64,000 bases of DNA from Lingula anatina (taxonomy: Eukaryota; Brachiopoda; Lingulata; Lingulida; Lingulidae): assembly GCF_001039355.2 (NCBI RefSeq), contig NW_019776079.1, positions 1,270,897 to 1,334,896 on the forward strand, in the 5' to 3' direction. Made by a program: the position numbers and the translations under genes. Below the pieces are notes generated by a model. That model was not told where the DNA came from, did no database searches, and worked only from the letters and a program-made list of their open reading frames with translations. Of the stretch, positions 13,301 to 23,400 are shown piece by piece (positions within the stretch are counted from its first letter, which is position 1; each line of letters starts with the position of its first letter).

Positions 13301-16300
13301 CTCTTCTAAACTAATTTATCCAATTAATAATTATGATGAAATCTCTCTGGTCTTCTCTAACACAATGGGTTGGTGAATAGATGATGTGTGGGATGGTGAT
13401 TATTATTGCGTAATAGTAGGCTTGTTAAGAACCAAAAAATGGCCANTTAGATGCATATGTGCAGTTTTTATTCATGGTACTTAATTACTATTACAGCACA
13501 TATAACAAGCATACTGGAAAAACTTTTTTATCATTATTATAACTAGTTAAATTATAGATTATGTTACCATTTTTATGTTATTTTTATGTTAATTCTTTTC
13601 ACATTATAGATATTGATACTATGACCAATGATAACAACTGGCACCATATCTGTCTGACCTGGAAGAGTGCAAATGGTGAATGGGCTCTCTACTCTGATGG
13701 ACTGCTGCTTAAAACTTCCACGGGCCTGGCTTCTGGAACAACAATTGCAGGTATAAAAAAACAAAAATCCATAGTATCTTTCACCAAGCCTTTTATGCTG
13801 TCATAACCATTTCTCTTCATACACTGTCAATAATGTTGTGATTGGTTTTCAGGGAACTCTTCTAAACTAATTTATCCAATTAATAATTATGATGAAATCT
13901 CTCTGGTCTTCTCTAACACAATGGGTTGGTGAATAGATGATGTGTGGGATGGTGATTATTATTGCGTAAGTGAGGGTAGAGAATACCTCCCCCCCGCCCC
14001 TTTATCGCCAGTCACCAAGAGTTAAAACAGCTCTATCACCAATAATGAAGATATATTCAGGTCAATCACCAATCACCAAAATTCCTGAATCACGTTTCAC
14101 GCAGAATATTGGGCTCGAATAATGCATCACACTCGAAAAAAAAGGCCAATCACGCGGAATGCAAAAGGTATTCCCTACCCTTGTAAGTGTGTTGTTGATA
14201 ACCAAAATAGAGAAAGGCTGTAGGTATATGAGTAAAATGTAATTCAGTCTAGCTGTAGCCCAGCAAGTGTGTCTGCAGTTTCACTGGGCAAACCATATTT
14301 CCACGTGCATTGTATTTACCAGGGTACCTTTATGTTGTCATTCTGAAGGATTTGGTGGATGGTTGAAATGGAGATTGAAAAATAGTTATAAAATATATAA
14401 TTTTTAGTCTGATTTTACTAGTCTTGTTGATTACATATATATTCAAACCTTCTTTCCTTGGGATAACCGTGGTACTTGAGCATCCACATTTTGAAGTTGT
14501 TTTTGGTCTGTGTGCTGGGCAGTTTTACTGAGACTCCCTGCGTTAAGTTTGGTATTGAAAACTTTTGCGTCCAGTATTTTTTCCAAACTAACTACATGTA
14601 ACTCTGTGTATTAGGAGGTGGAACCTGGATCTTAGGTCAAGATCAGGATTGTGTGGGTGGATGTTTTTCTACATCACAAGCATATGTTGGGTATCTGACT
14701 GGAGTCAATGTATGGGATAAAGTACTAGATATTACTGCCATGGGACAGACATGTCAGTCTGAACTGAAGGGGAATGTCCTATCATGGCAAGAAATTCTGG
14801 ACACAGCAGTGCAACATAATATCCAGTCCCACAAGGAAGATATTTGTGGAGGTAATTAAATATTAGTACCAGTATGAGTGGCAAATTAAGTTTTCTTTTA
14901 CTGGACTAAACTTTTTATTTATTTGTTAACCATTTCATGCATTAATTTGTTACTAATACATTCTGAAAATGTTGAAATGCAAATTTGCATTTAATATAAT
15001 GCATGGTACCATAATATGTCAAAATCCTTTTACAGAAATGGTGGCAATTTTCTGTTTTGTCTTGGTAGAGATCTAGACATGTTTTTGATACATACAGAGT
15101 TTTTTTTTCTCAAATTTTGTAATTTAAAGATAATACTGTTTTTTTTTCAGAGTTGGCTCTCCCCAGTCCGTGTGGGGCACATTCAGTGATTAATGTCCAG
15201 CAGCACACAGTGCACAACCTGAACAAAGGAGACAATACAGGAGATGTGGAACTGATGGTAGTTATGATAATAAAGTTTTCATCATACATGTACCCTCTCC
15301 CCCCTCCATCCCCCACCCCTCCCTAAAAAATAGAAAAGAAACCGTATTATGAGTAAAATGAGATATTACCAAACAACTTTTCCAGCCCTGTTAGAGTTAA
15401 CAGGGCTTTTATATACAGACAAAGTACTATGTTATCCAACAGTTCACATGATTGTGAGAGTAATTTCTCCAGTAACAGTTGCAAAACCAGTCAGTATTTT
15501 GAGTGCACAATCCATCATTGCTTACCTTATGTTTGGCAGTATTTCTAATGGTTTGTCATTATTTCTTTAGTTTATTGACTATGTTAAACGTGAGGAAGAC
15601 ACGGCAGTACGAGTGAAGTGGGAAGGCACATTGTGGTTGAAGGGAGATACAAGTAAAAGATGGTATGTCCTTTTTCTTATAAATGCAAGGAAAAATGATG
15701 CATTTTATTGTTTGACACCATTAGTTTAAGCTGGATAAAGTAGATACAAAGTAACTTTACAGTACTACAATGGGACATATATCCAAAGCAAAAATGTTAT
15801 GGCTGTCTTAGGCATAGATATCATGTACGTGATCTGGATTCAGTTGAAATTATCACTTTTTCAAACTTGAAATACTGCATGTATCCTAAAATTCCATCAA
15901 CATGATTAAAGATGCATACAAAGTCAATTTTTTGTCACAAAATCCAACCAAATGCCAGCATATAGTTTCAAGTAGTATAACTAAGAGAATTACCAAAAGG
16001 CATTGTTTAATTTTACCCGAAAATGATGTTTGAACATATTTTTCTGCTGGCATTCTAAGCTGTATGTCAATGGGGCAGGAAAGTAGGTCACAGAAGTAGG
16101 TTAAATTTACAACCAAAAATTTAAAGAAAGGAGCAGTGTAAGACAAATAAAGGTCTTTTATGGCAGATCGAGTGATCTATTCAGTTTATCCCTTGGCATG
16201 TCGAATTTTTTTGAGTCATATAAGAATCTAGTAGAAGTGGTTTACATGTGTTACTGGGAATCCACGCTCCACCGATGCTCGGTTCGTATGTACCTTTAAA

Positions 16301-17944
16301 GAAAATATTAAAACAAACCAACATGGATGAAAACTGCTTGTGTGACCACCTCCATTGAAAAAGGTAAAATATACAAAATTGAAATGATGTAAATTTTTAC
16401 TACTGGGAGTAAGCTTAATTTCTATTGTATTGACAATTNAATGGGTAATTTTACTCCTAACAGTATAAGAACAAAATCTACAAAATGGATGCATAGATTG
16501 TAATTTTTTTAGCAGTTACATAGAAATGAACTAATTGTTGGAATTATAGAAAAACTGTTTTACCTGAACGAGTAATGGGGGCTTAAATTTTATTGGAATA
16601 AGTAGGAAAGTTAAGTATCTTTTCTGTATTCCCTTAGAATTGTGCAGTTCAGTAGCCCTTTTTTTTCATTATTTTCAGTGGAAGGTATTTGTGAGGGAAT
16701 CCCAGCAGGCAAAGTCCGCATCCGTCTGTTGATTGGTGAAAGTCGCAGCAGTGTAAATGAGGTGGAAACTGGAGAGGCAAACACAGGATGGTTGGCTGTT
16801 TCCAGGTTTATGGTGGAAGAAATACGTATGGGACATGATATTGATGCTTGTAAGTCTAAATGTTTGCTTAATATTTTTAATTCCCACTGTCAAAAAAGTA
16901 AAACTTAGTCATATTGAGGATGTATGTGAAAAATATGTGTGGATTTTATTTCCCTTTTTCATATTCCAAGTAAGTTTCTGCCTATACATTTTCTGTCTTA
17001 TAATGTTACATATTTATTTTTAAGTCGAAGGCTCAGATGGTGTCATGTACCAAGTGCCTGTATTTAATATCCAGCAGTTTTACTGGGACATACAAGCTGA
17101 TACAACTGATAATGGACTCTTAAAGGTACATGTGCAAAATTTACTGAACATGCAGGAATCTTTATCTTTTAAGTGCTTCTCCATAGAGACGAAATTGATT
17201 TTATTTTGTTATCTGAATACAAAAATGCTTTTGTAACTGGAAGGATGCAAGGGGTTTTACTTGTGAAATGATTGCCACAGCTTGTTAAAGCCTTGTTATA
17301 AGTTTGAGGTAAAATGATTCTCAGTCTAGTCTTATTTGACATGGTAATGTTTTGATAATTGATTGTTTTATGGGCAAAATGTATTTGAAAATAAACATGA
17401 TAACGTTTTACTATAGAGCGCAACTTATAAGAAAAAGTCCTCGTTGAGTACCCTTCGTGTCAAGCTGATAGGTGACTTTGACACACCTGGAGGTCTTTGT
17501 GCCAAGTTCTATTTCAAGTTTAATGGCCAAGAGTGTACCAACCCAGCTAGTATTTTTGTGAGAACATATACAAACCCCTTGATGAGTGATCTCAGAACTT
17601 TTCCAAGTAAGTGAAATAAATAGGAAATTCCTGGTGTGGTGCACTAAACGGGTACATTTTAAAAAGTTTGATACAGTGAAGTATTGTTGCAAAATTGTGT
17701 CCAATATTTTGCTTGAAAATTCTTGCCTAATTTATTAACATAATTATATGAATTATTTCAAATTTGATGCATTTCCATTTCAGTTGAAGGCATCTGTAAG
17801 GGTTTACAGTCAGGTGACATTGTTATCGACTTGTATGCAACCAACTCATGTGCAGATGTTGGTTTTTCTGGAGGCCCAGATATTACATCTGGTTCCCGTA
17901 GCAACACACGTTTGATCGTGGAGGAGCTCCACCTGTCAGAATGA
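1221..17944 (+). CDS. Gene A: secreted mosaic protein (CTHRC1-like/pentraxin/FN2/PAN), 5' partial
   Basis: Gene A is the upstream tandem paralogue of gene B. I see 26 exons, named as in gene B: 3, 1221-1326; 4, 2074-2177; 5, 2697-2794; 6, 3275-3375; 7, 3673-3828; 8, 4372-4676; 9, 5085-5229; 10, 5504-5698; 11, 6048-6116; 12, 6477-6581; 13, 6757-6850; 14, 7206-7297; 15, 8595-8822; 16, 9230-9397; 17, 9838-10005; 18, 10445-10741; 19, 11479-11640; 20, 12426-12536; 21, 13054-13194 (repeated at 13610-13750); 22, 14615-14851; 23, 15151-15257; 24, 15571-15662; 26, 16679-16849; 27, 17025-17125; 28, 17417-17606; 29, 17784-17944. All have AG/GT borders and joining phases except at the missing exon 25. 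About 1300 residues are visible. The product should be secreted and extracellular. The function is unknown; pentraxin, FN2 and PAN modules suggest ligand or matrix binding, which is inference. Confidence 0.85.
1768..2030. mobile_element. Foldback MITE in gene A intron 3
   Basis: The two halves are inverted copies of each other over roughly 110 bp. The left end begins tgtaaacccata and the right end is the reverse complement of nearly the same sequence, with inner words such as gggagtctcactaaattgc repeated in inverse. No coding capacity. Related, more diverged copies occur at about 10080-10260, 21850-22090, 24380-24635 and 56757-57069. Confidence 0.8.
2074..3828 (+). other. Gene A exons 4-7: CTHRC1-like domain 1
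   Basis: Four exons encode a domain resembling the C-terminal globular domain of collagen triple helix repeat-containing protein 1. Visible hallmarks are DNLRYYHLGVL, TALRVQWSGSLRG, the RWYFKFNNMEC block, DGMCEGIPEG and the closing MVQEVDTRY. In CTHRC1 proteins the same block order, (R)WYF-FNG-EC then EG-CEGI then a VEE-type end, follows a short collagen stretch. Here no Gly-X-Y repeat precedes it. Confidence 0.82.
4372..5698 (+). other. Gene A exons 8-10: pentraxin domain 1
   Basis: About 215 residues over three exons. The core has VCYWQKMSSYAQ, WHQVCGMWRS and LGQDQDSLGGGF followed by a TRINIWDVVL strand, all typical of pentraxins. The pentraxin signature H-x-C-x-[ST]-W is changed to Q-V-C-G-M-W, but the calcium-loop D-Q-D is kept. 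A degraded copy of the CAGGCC MITE family lies in intron 8 near 4905-5040. Confidence 0.88.
6048..7297 (+). other. Gene A exons 11-14: two fibronectin type II domains
   Basis: Exons 11+12 encode the first FN2, with ACFWPFTYKG, RPWCGTTADYD and LWGYC. Exons 13+14 encode the second, with CQFPFVYGG, HPWCYAADG and WGYC. Each has the four-cysteine FN2 pattern and the aromatic residues of the ligand pocket. The second is shortened between its third and fourth cysteine. Each FN2 is split by an internal intron at the same site as in gene B. Confidence 0.9.
6890..7205. other. Intron of gene A, no other feature
   Basis: Intron between the two halves of the second FN2 module. It is AT-rich with short cataca/caata repeats near 6918-6945. 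No gene is seen. Confidence 0.6.
7869..7970. repeat. Three-copy 40-bp tandem repeat in gene A intron 14
   Basis: The word tcaggaaacagcatctgg recurs at 7869, 7909 and 7949, joined by an identical spacer. The rest of the intron (7298-8594) holds nothing else that I can identify. Confidence 0.85.
8595..10741 (+). other. Gene A exons 15-18: PAN/apple, FN2, PAN, PAN/apple
   Basis: Exon 15 (8595-8822) encodes a PAN/apple-like domain with GSDCGGND, CLDACSLRPDC and HYCWLKYKSC. Exon 16 (9230-9397) is a complete one-exon FN2 (GMACVLPFIY, QPWCATTTNYD, RWGNC). Exon 17 (9838-10005) is a short PAN-like module (ECESQCRLTGECRLAMYQ, NNCW). Exon 18 (10445-10741) is a longer PAN/apple domain (CIWTCNAMKDCKSFYYD, SMCYPKNIQC). 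All four exons begin and end in phase 1, the classical pattern for shuffled extracellular modules. Confidence 0.85.
10080..10260. mobile_element. Diverged foldback MITE relic
   Basis: Contains the family words gacagacatgtaagc, gcgctttagcgagaatcccc and gatagatccac, seen in better form at 1768-2030. Only one half is well preserved. Confidence 0.5.
11184..11348. mobile_element. MITE with perfect 15-bp TIR CAGGCCCGTAGCCAG
   Basis: 165 bp in gene A intron 18. The ends are perfect 15-bp inverted repeats. AATAT lies on both sides (11179-11183 and 11349-11353), a likely 5-bp target duplication. No coding capacity. Relatives are at 32743-32912 (complete) and in fragments near 4905-5040 and 27890-28010. 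Confidence 0.88.
12212..12231. repeat. (ATT)n microsatellite
   Basis: Short run of the ATT trinucleotide in gene A intron 19. Confidence 0.85.
12892..13969. repeat. Direct 521-bp duplication containing exon 21, split by an N
   Basis: Bases 12892-13413 recur as 13447-13969 with only a few differences. The copy contains exon 21 and its intronic flanks. A single N at 13446 sits exactly where the second copy starts. The arrangement looks like two haplotypes or contig ends joined in assembly rather than a biological duplication. Confidence 0.85.
15151..16849 (+). other. Gene A exons 23, 24, 26: CTHRC1-like domain 2, middle exon missing
   Basis: Exon 23 has SPCGAHSVINVQQHTVHNL. Exon 24 has REEDTAVRVKWEGTLWL and ends in phase 2 inside the expected R-W-Y block. 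Exon 26 has VEGICEGIPAGKVRIRLL and ends RFMVEEIRM. Exon 25 of gene B (36845-36948), which supplies the central Cys of the domain, has no counterpart between 15663 and 16678. Without it the reading frame breaks. An N at 16439 lies in that intron. Confidence 0.8.
17025..17944 (+). other. Gene A exons 27-29: CTHRC1-like domain 3 and C-terminus
   Basis: Three exons encode VFNIQQFYWDIQ, LSTLRVKLIGDFDTPGG, AKFYFKFNGQEC, IEGICKGLQSGDIVI and the terminal RLIVEELHLSE before TGA at 17942-17944. This is a third copy of the CTHRC1-like fold and forms the protein C-terminus. No membrane segment follows, so the product is expected to be soluble. Confidence 0.87.
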
Positions 17945-19288
17945 CGATTTCCAATATTGTAAGAAAAACATTTCAAGCAAGGATTTAAACAACCAACAGA
18001 AAGTGAAATGTCTAAGCTGTATTGATAAACATGTGATAGAACCAATTTTGAATTATGTATATTTCATCAGTCCAAGCCTAGTTTCATAAATCTACTCAAA
18101 ATAGTTAGGGAGAAACTTTCTGACCAGGTACTGGTAACTTTCTAAAGAAAGCTAACTCATAGCCTTCTGAGAGTGTTTTCAAATATTTCAACTACAGATT
18201 TTTTTTTGGATTGGCTATGTTATACCTGTACGCAGATGATGTTGAAGTTATTTCAGTTTGCCATTGGCAGTGACCATTCTTTCATAATTACGTTTTTAGG
18301 AAAGACACTTGTGGCACATTGGACATGACAAGCAGATTGCTGTCTGTGCTCCACTAAAATTAGAAGTGCTGTTACAACTTTTTAATGTTATTATTTTTCA
18401 CTTTCAAAAATCATTGTCAGAATTTTTACTGTTATTTGTTTCTTTATTTACAGTCAGGTTACAGTTAAGTTAGTTGTTTTAACAAGCATTAATAAGCATT
18501 ACATACATCTGTCGCACTCTATTGTTTTAAAGCTAAAATATATGACAGGAGATTTTAATTTCGGAGTTGGGAAAAATATCCAGATAAATGCATATATTTG
18601 GTTTTGCTTGTAATGGATTTTATTGTTTATATTTGAAGAATCTGCTGTTTGAACAAAACTTTTTGTGTCACTTTTACTTTGATTGATAAAAGTATATACA
18701 CAAATTTCTTCAAATGCAGTTGACATTACATTTAACTTCCCATATATATTAATGGAAAAAATTCTGTTTATTCTTAAATGCAAATCAATAATGAAAATTG
18801 CTCTTAATTGACACAATCCCTTGTCCATTAAACTGTATTAACATTGAGATCAAAATTATATTTTCCAAGCTGTGACATTAGCCTGGATCATGTTTTACAT
18901 TCCTTGTTATATTTCAACCTTTTGCTCTGTTAATTGACAAATTTGGTCACAGTATCTTAACACTGTTTATATAATCAATATCAATTTCTGCAATCAGTTT
19001 GTAAATTATAAAATCAAATCGTCATTTTTACCTATTAATGTTTTAACACAGTTATGTGATGACACTATATACATTTTACCAACTACCTGGAAATAATATT
19101 GATTCTGCCTTTGCGATATTTGAATAAATCCTGATTCTGTCTTTGAACTACTGTAGTTCTGTAAACACAACCGTTGCGTTCATGATTTATCCAACTTGAG
19201 AGTTTTGCCTTTGAACTGTAACAACTGCTGTCAGATTGTCACTGAAGCTCGATTGAAAAATTAATGCATGTAATTGTTGGAGACAAAG
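17945..19288. other. Intergenic region between genes A and B
   Basis: 1344 bp between the stop of gene A and the ATG of gene B. It must contain the 3' UTR of A and the promoter of B. The only canonical AATAAA on the + strand that I found is at 19123-19128, about 160 bp before the ATG of B; an ATTAAA is at 18827-18832. No clear TATA box is seen close to B. Confidence 0.6.
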
Positions 19289-20432
19289 ATGGCACTGCTA
19301 CTGCTGATGTCGTTGTTAACGGGGCTGATGGATACTGCATCCAGCTATAATGCTATAGCATCATGTCCAGCTAACGCCTTGAAGTCCTCCTACATCAATG
19401 TACTGCCAGCCACTAAAGCAGGTATGCTGTTACATGTAACAACAAGTGACATTATATTAATTTCACATGTGTGCAATTTATAAAGATTATTTGTAAACAA
19501 ATTAACAGGTTAGAGATCGGGAAATTTGATATGCTAATGGGGTTAATCTGGTTATTCTGTTTGTTTGTCAGATTTGTTTTCTGTCAGGAACATTCGCGTT
19601 GAAATTTTACCTGAATAAAAAAAATCTTCCTTTTATTTTACGAAACTAAATTGCACTATTTGAACAAGTTAATACTATGGGAATATTCTTGTGACTGTCT
19701 TCAGTGGGATTTAAGTAAATAATTATCAATCAACTTACTTCAAAACCAGTATTTTCCATATGTATATTGAAAGTAAATATTTTCATATGTTATAATTTCC
19801 AGATTAGATTTGTGGTTTCCACTTTTACGTTAAACAAGAAAATTATTTTTGCACAATATTTGTCATCAAGCCTTTTGTATATGGTTTTAAAAGTTTTTTT
19901 CAGTTGGTCATTTTAAGACAAAAACTTCCAAACTGCAGCATTAATGCTACATTAATTGGCATTCTTAATACACATTTGAGTAAAAAAATATGGTGACCAT
20001 TTAAATGCACATCCTTTACCATGTGACATGAGAGAGGGTGGAGGGCGTACCTTAATAACATTACCCCAGAAAAGTTTTTAAAATTGACTTGTACATGCCA
20101 AACTGTATCAAGTCAAGTTGTAAATTTTTTTTAATGCGACTGGCTTATTTAATTTCAGTGTTTATGAAGAGCATCATTCTTTTTTAAATTTTATTTTACA
20201 TGAAGTTCTGAATTCATCCTTTGAGTTGCTGACTGACAATGCACAGAACACGGGGCACTGTAGTCTAAAATGTCTACAAAGTGTTGGTTGTGAGAGCGCT
20301 GTGTTCAACAAGACAACTGGAGATTGCCATCTTCTTTCGGACACAATTCTTAACAGTGTATACGTAACAGTCAACAGCAGTGGCTCCTTGGGGGATTCTG
20401 AAATATATCTGATCAATGTCAGACCTTCAGGG
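19289..20432 (+). other. Gene B exons 1-2: signal peptide and PAN-like domain
   Basis: Exon 1 gives a hydrophobic leader and a likely cleavage site near SSYNA. Exon 2 has the spacing HCSLKCLQSVGCESAVFN, then GDCHLLSDT, which fits a PAN-type fold with paired cysteines. Several N-x-S/T sites are present. The corresponding part of gene A is not in the window. Confidence 0.75.
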
Positions 20433-23400
20433 GTAAGTTTAACAAGGGGGAAAAAAGCACTTATTGCAGGTATCTAATATTTTAATGCTCCTAAAAACAA
20501 TAGGGCATGAAAAGAGACAAAACCAAGCACTGTCAATAAAATAAAGGTGATAAGTGACTCTGTTGGTGGCTAATGTGCATTGATTTTGTAACATACTTTA
20601 ATATCTTGGCAAACAGTGCACAGCTGTGAATATTTTCTCATTCTTTAAAAGCATTTTTGTCTGTTATAGAGTTAAGCAGCTTCTCTATAACCCCCAATTC
20701 AATACTTTATCGTGTCATAAAGGTATAATAAAAAGGTGTCATTGCTCTCATAGCCATACCTTATTGAAATTTGACATCAGTTGAACAAAAAATCATAAAA
20801 TGTACTTAGTTTTGGACAAAGTAGCCACAAAGTTTGGGCCGGATGTTTACAGTTTAACTGAGTTTCTGTTTTCTTAGAGACATTGTGCCAACCTTATTGT
20901 GAATTTGAACAATGCATAATTTTTCCAAGAGGATGTATCTTTCATATTTTGTTTCGTCATACACTTGTTCTATTGAAGGAGGCTGCGTTAAATTGAAAGA
21001 TCACTACCTGCCCACACATGTGATCCATACCACACCCAGTAAATGTTTCTTTAGTTGCCTAACAAAAAATAACACCTCTTTAAAACCCCTGTTAAGTGTA
21101 CTCTCCATAATTAGGCACAGATAATTTTGGGCCATCTCTTTCAGTGTGCATCTTATAACATTATTAGATAATAATGAACACATTTTCCTGCTGAACTTTC
21201 TATTATTGAATTTGCTGCATAAATGTTACTTTCCTTTACTATTATAGTTGAATAGTTTCATTAGCTATGTATTTGAAATGATTAGAGTTCCTTTTGTCAA
21301 TTGCTATATAGAAAATTCACCGATATTTTTCATTCTTTGAAAGTAATTTTGTCTATTATAGAGTAAAGCAGCTTCTTTAAAACCCCTAATTCAATACTTC
21401 ATCATACCGTAAGGTCTGACTGTCAGCAGACAAAATATTGGATGGTAAATATCAGTGAATTTTCTATAGCTATTGACACCTTTTCCATTAGTTTTGAAAA
21501 TATCTGTATATATATATATATATCTGTCAAACTGTGGTAATTCGTATTGGCACGCGTTTGCCAGACAATATCATTATTGAAAAGTACTGGTTTTGTCTGT
21601 TATTTTTTTATTTTTATTTTTTTACCATTGCAGAACAATCCTACTTTCTTTGTTATATATTTTTATTTGCTTTTTATATAACTTTGTTTACTTGATTACA
21701 GAATGAGTCCCCAGTTTATTTTGATCCACCGTCAACCAATTGTCAACCGGGCAGATGCTCAAATGGGAAATGTCGCGTTTCCTGTGAAGTGAACGAAGTG
21801 TATTGTATGGGTAAGCGAGTTATACATGTATATAGTAGTCACACAAGGGTCGTTCTGAATGTGTTAGGCTGCACTTGCTAATATGCATCATCTCCATGGG
21901 GCCTCTTGCTGTATTCAGTCAGATTTACAAACTAATATGCATCTACTAGTTTCCAATATACTGGTATAATTACCAGCTTCTCCGTTCCCTACTCAACGCT
22001 AGGAGGTGTGTGGTTTATCTGATTACATTCAGCTAGAGTCCCCATACAGTTACTGTGCAGTAGTCAGTGCAACCTAACTCTTTCTGAACATCCCCAAAGT
22101 CAATTCCCAAACATTTGATTACTGGTGTATTTAACTGTTATTTTTAAATTCTGTTTTGCTTCATTTCGATCTATTTTTGTTTTATTTGTACATGTGAGAT
22201 TAGACTGATAATCTCTTTTAGAACAACAATTAAATGATCCCTGCTGAAAATCATTGCAGAAAACTTTTTCCATATATTTTTCTTTCTGATCAGCAGGTAT
22301 TGCCCTACATTTGCAAACAGATTGAGATAGCAGCATTATTTGGTAAAAAGTAAAATTATGTAAAAAATTAAGTAACCGTTGCACAGTTTCTTCATTCAGC
22401 CTACTGTCTGTTTGCTAGCACCGCTCTCTCATCCGCAAGCAACACCAAACTAGCATGAACGCTCTAGAACCGTTATTTCCATTTTACATTTGCATGCACA
22501 TGTGAATGAAAGTACCCGGACATGGCCAAATAGCACAAACAAGAGCTAATGGAATTCATTGACCGCTCCTAGGTCTATTACCATTGTTTACTTTTGTTAC
22601 AAAAGTACCTGTTAGTGTGCAACCTTAATGGCCATAATGAATCCACATCTAATAGGATGTTATGAAAAGAAAATTTCTTTTTCAGGACTTGAGATTTCCT
22701 TCAGATCCTCACAATATCACAAATAACATCCACAACAACATGACGAAATTTGTTAAGTTTTGTTTTACTTTTCAGGTGACAATTCCAAATGCCCTGAGGT
22801 CCCTGTGGATAATTTGCGATATTATCATTTTGGACTTACTCCTGTAAATTTTGATGGCGTTGGAGAGGGTCTTGTGCAGGTAATAGTATCTGCATTATTT
22901 ATACTGCTAATATGAACCTACACTATAAATGCTCCATTCAAATTGGGATGTTGTCTAAACAATGGTTTGAAATGTTTTTAATGTGGCATACTTGAATCTA
23001 TATTTTTTAACAAAATGACCTTACAGAAAAATAGTTTTAAAAATCATAGGCTTACTGCATGCATGTACAACATTTCAGATGGACGCTTCTCCTGAAAATG
23101 ATTAATGGCAAAGAGTTTTGATCAATTCAAATACAAGTTGAGTAGACTAAAATTGAAATTGGTATCTATATTTCTACAAAATGTCTTGAGGCATGGCCGA
23201 TATGAAGTTGACATAATTGGAATGGAAAACTTGGAAATCCCTAGGGATATTGATCTTTCTTTTTTCTTTTAAAATATGTATATTAGCTGAAAAATTAATG
23301 TTGAAGCATATCATGCATTGATTTTTCAGGAAGTAACATTTCCAAAGAAGCATAACTTTACTGCGCTCAGAGTCCAGTGGATAGGTAACCTGAGAGGACC

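Larger units (their letters stand above)
11479..14851 (+). other. Gene A exons 19-22: pentraxin domain 2
   Basis: Exons 19, 20, 21 and 22 encode a second pentraxin. Exon 21 carries WHHICLTWKS, an exact match to the pentraxin signature H-x-C-x-[ST]-W-x-[ST]. Exon 22 carries ILGQDQDCVGGCF and a VNVWDKVL strand. The acidic calcium-loop residues are kept and an extra cysteine pair (C-V-G-G-C) is inserted just after them. Exon 21 appears twice, next to an N. Confidence 0.88.

Noticed and set aside
13054-13750. True tandem exon 21 duplication in gene A
   Set aside because: The copy starts exactly at an N and includes long, nearly identical intron flanks, so an assembly artefact is more likely. It is not ruled out.
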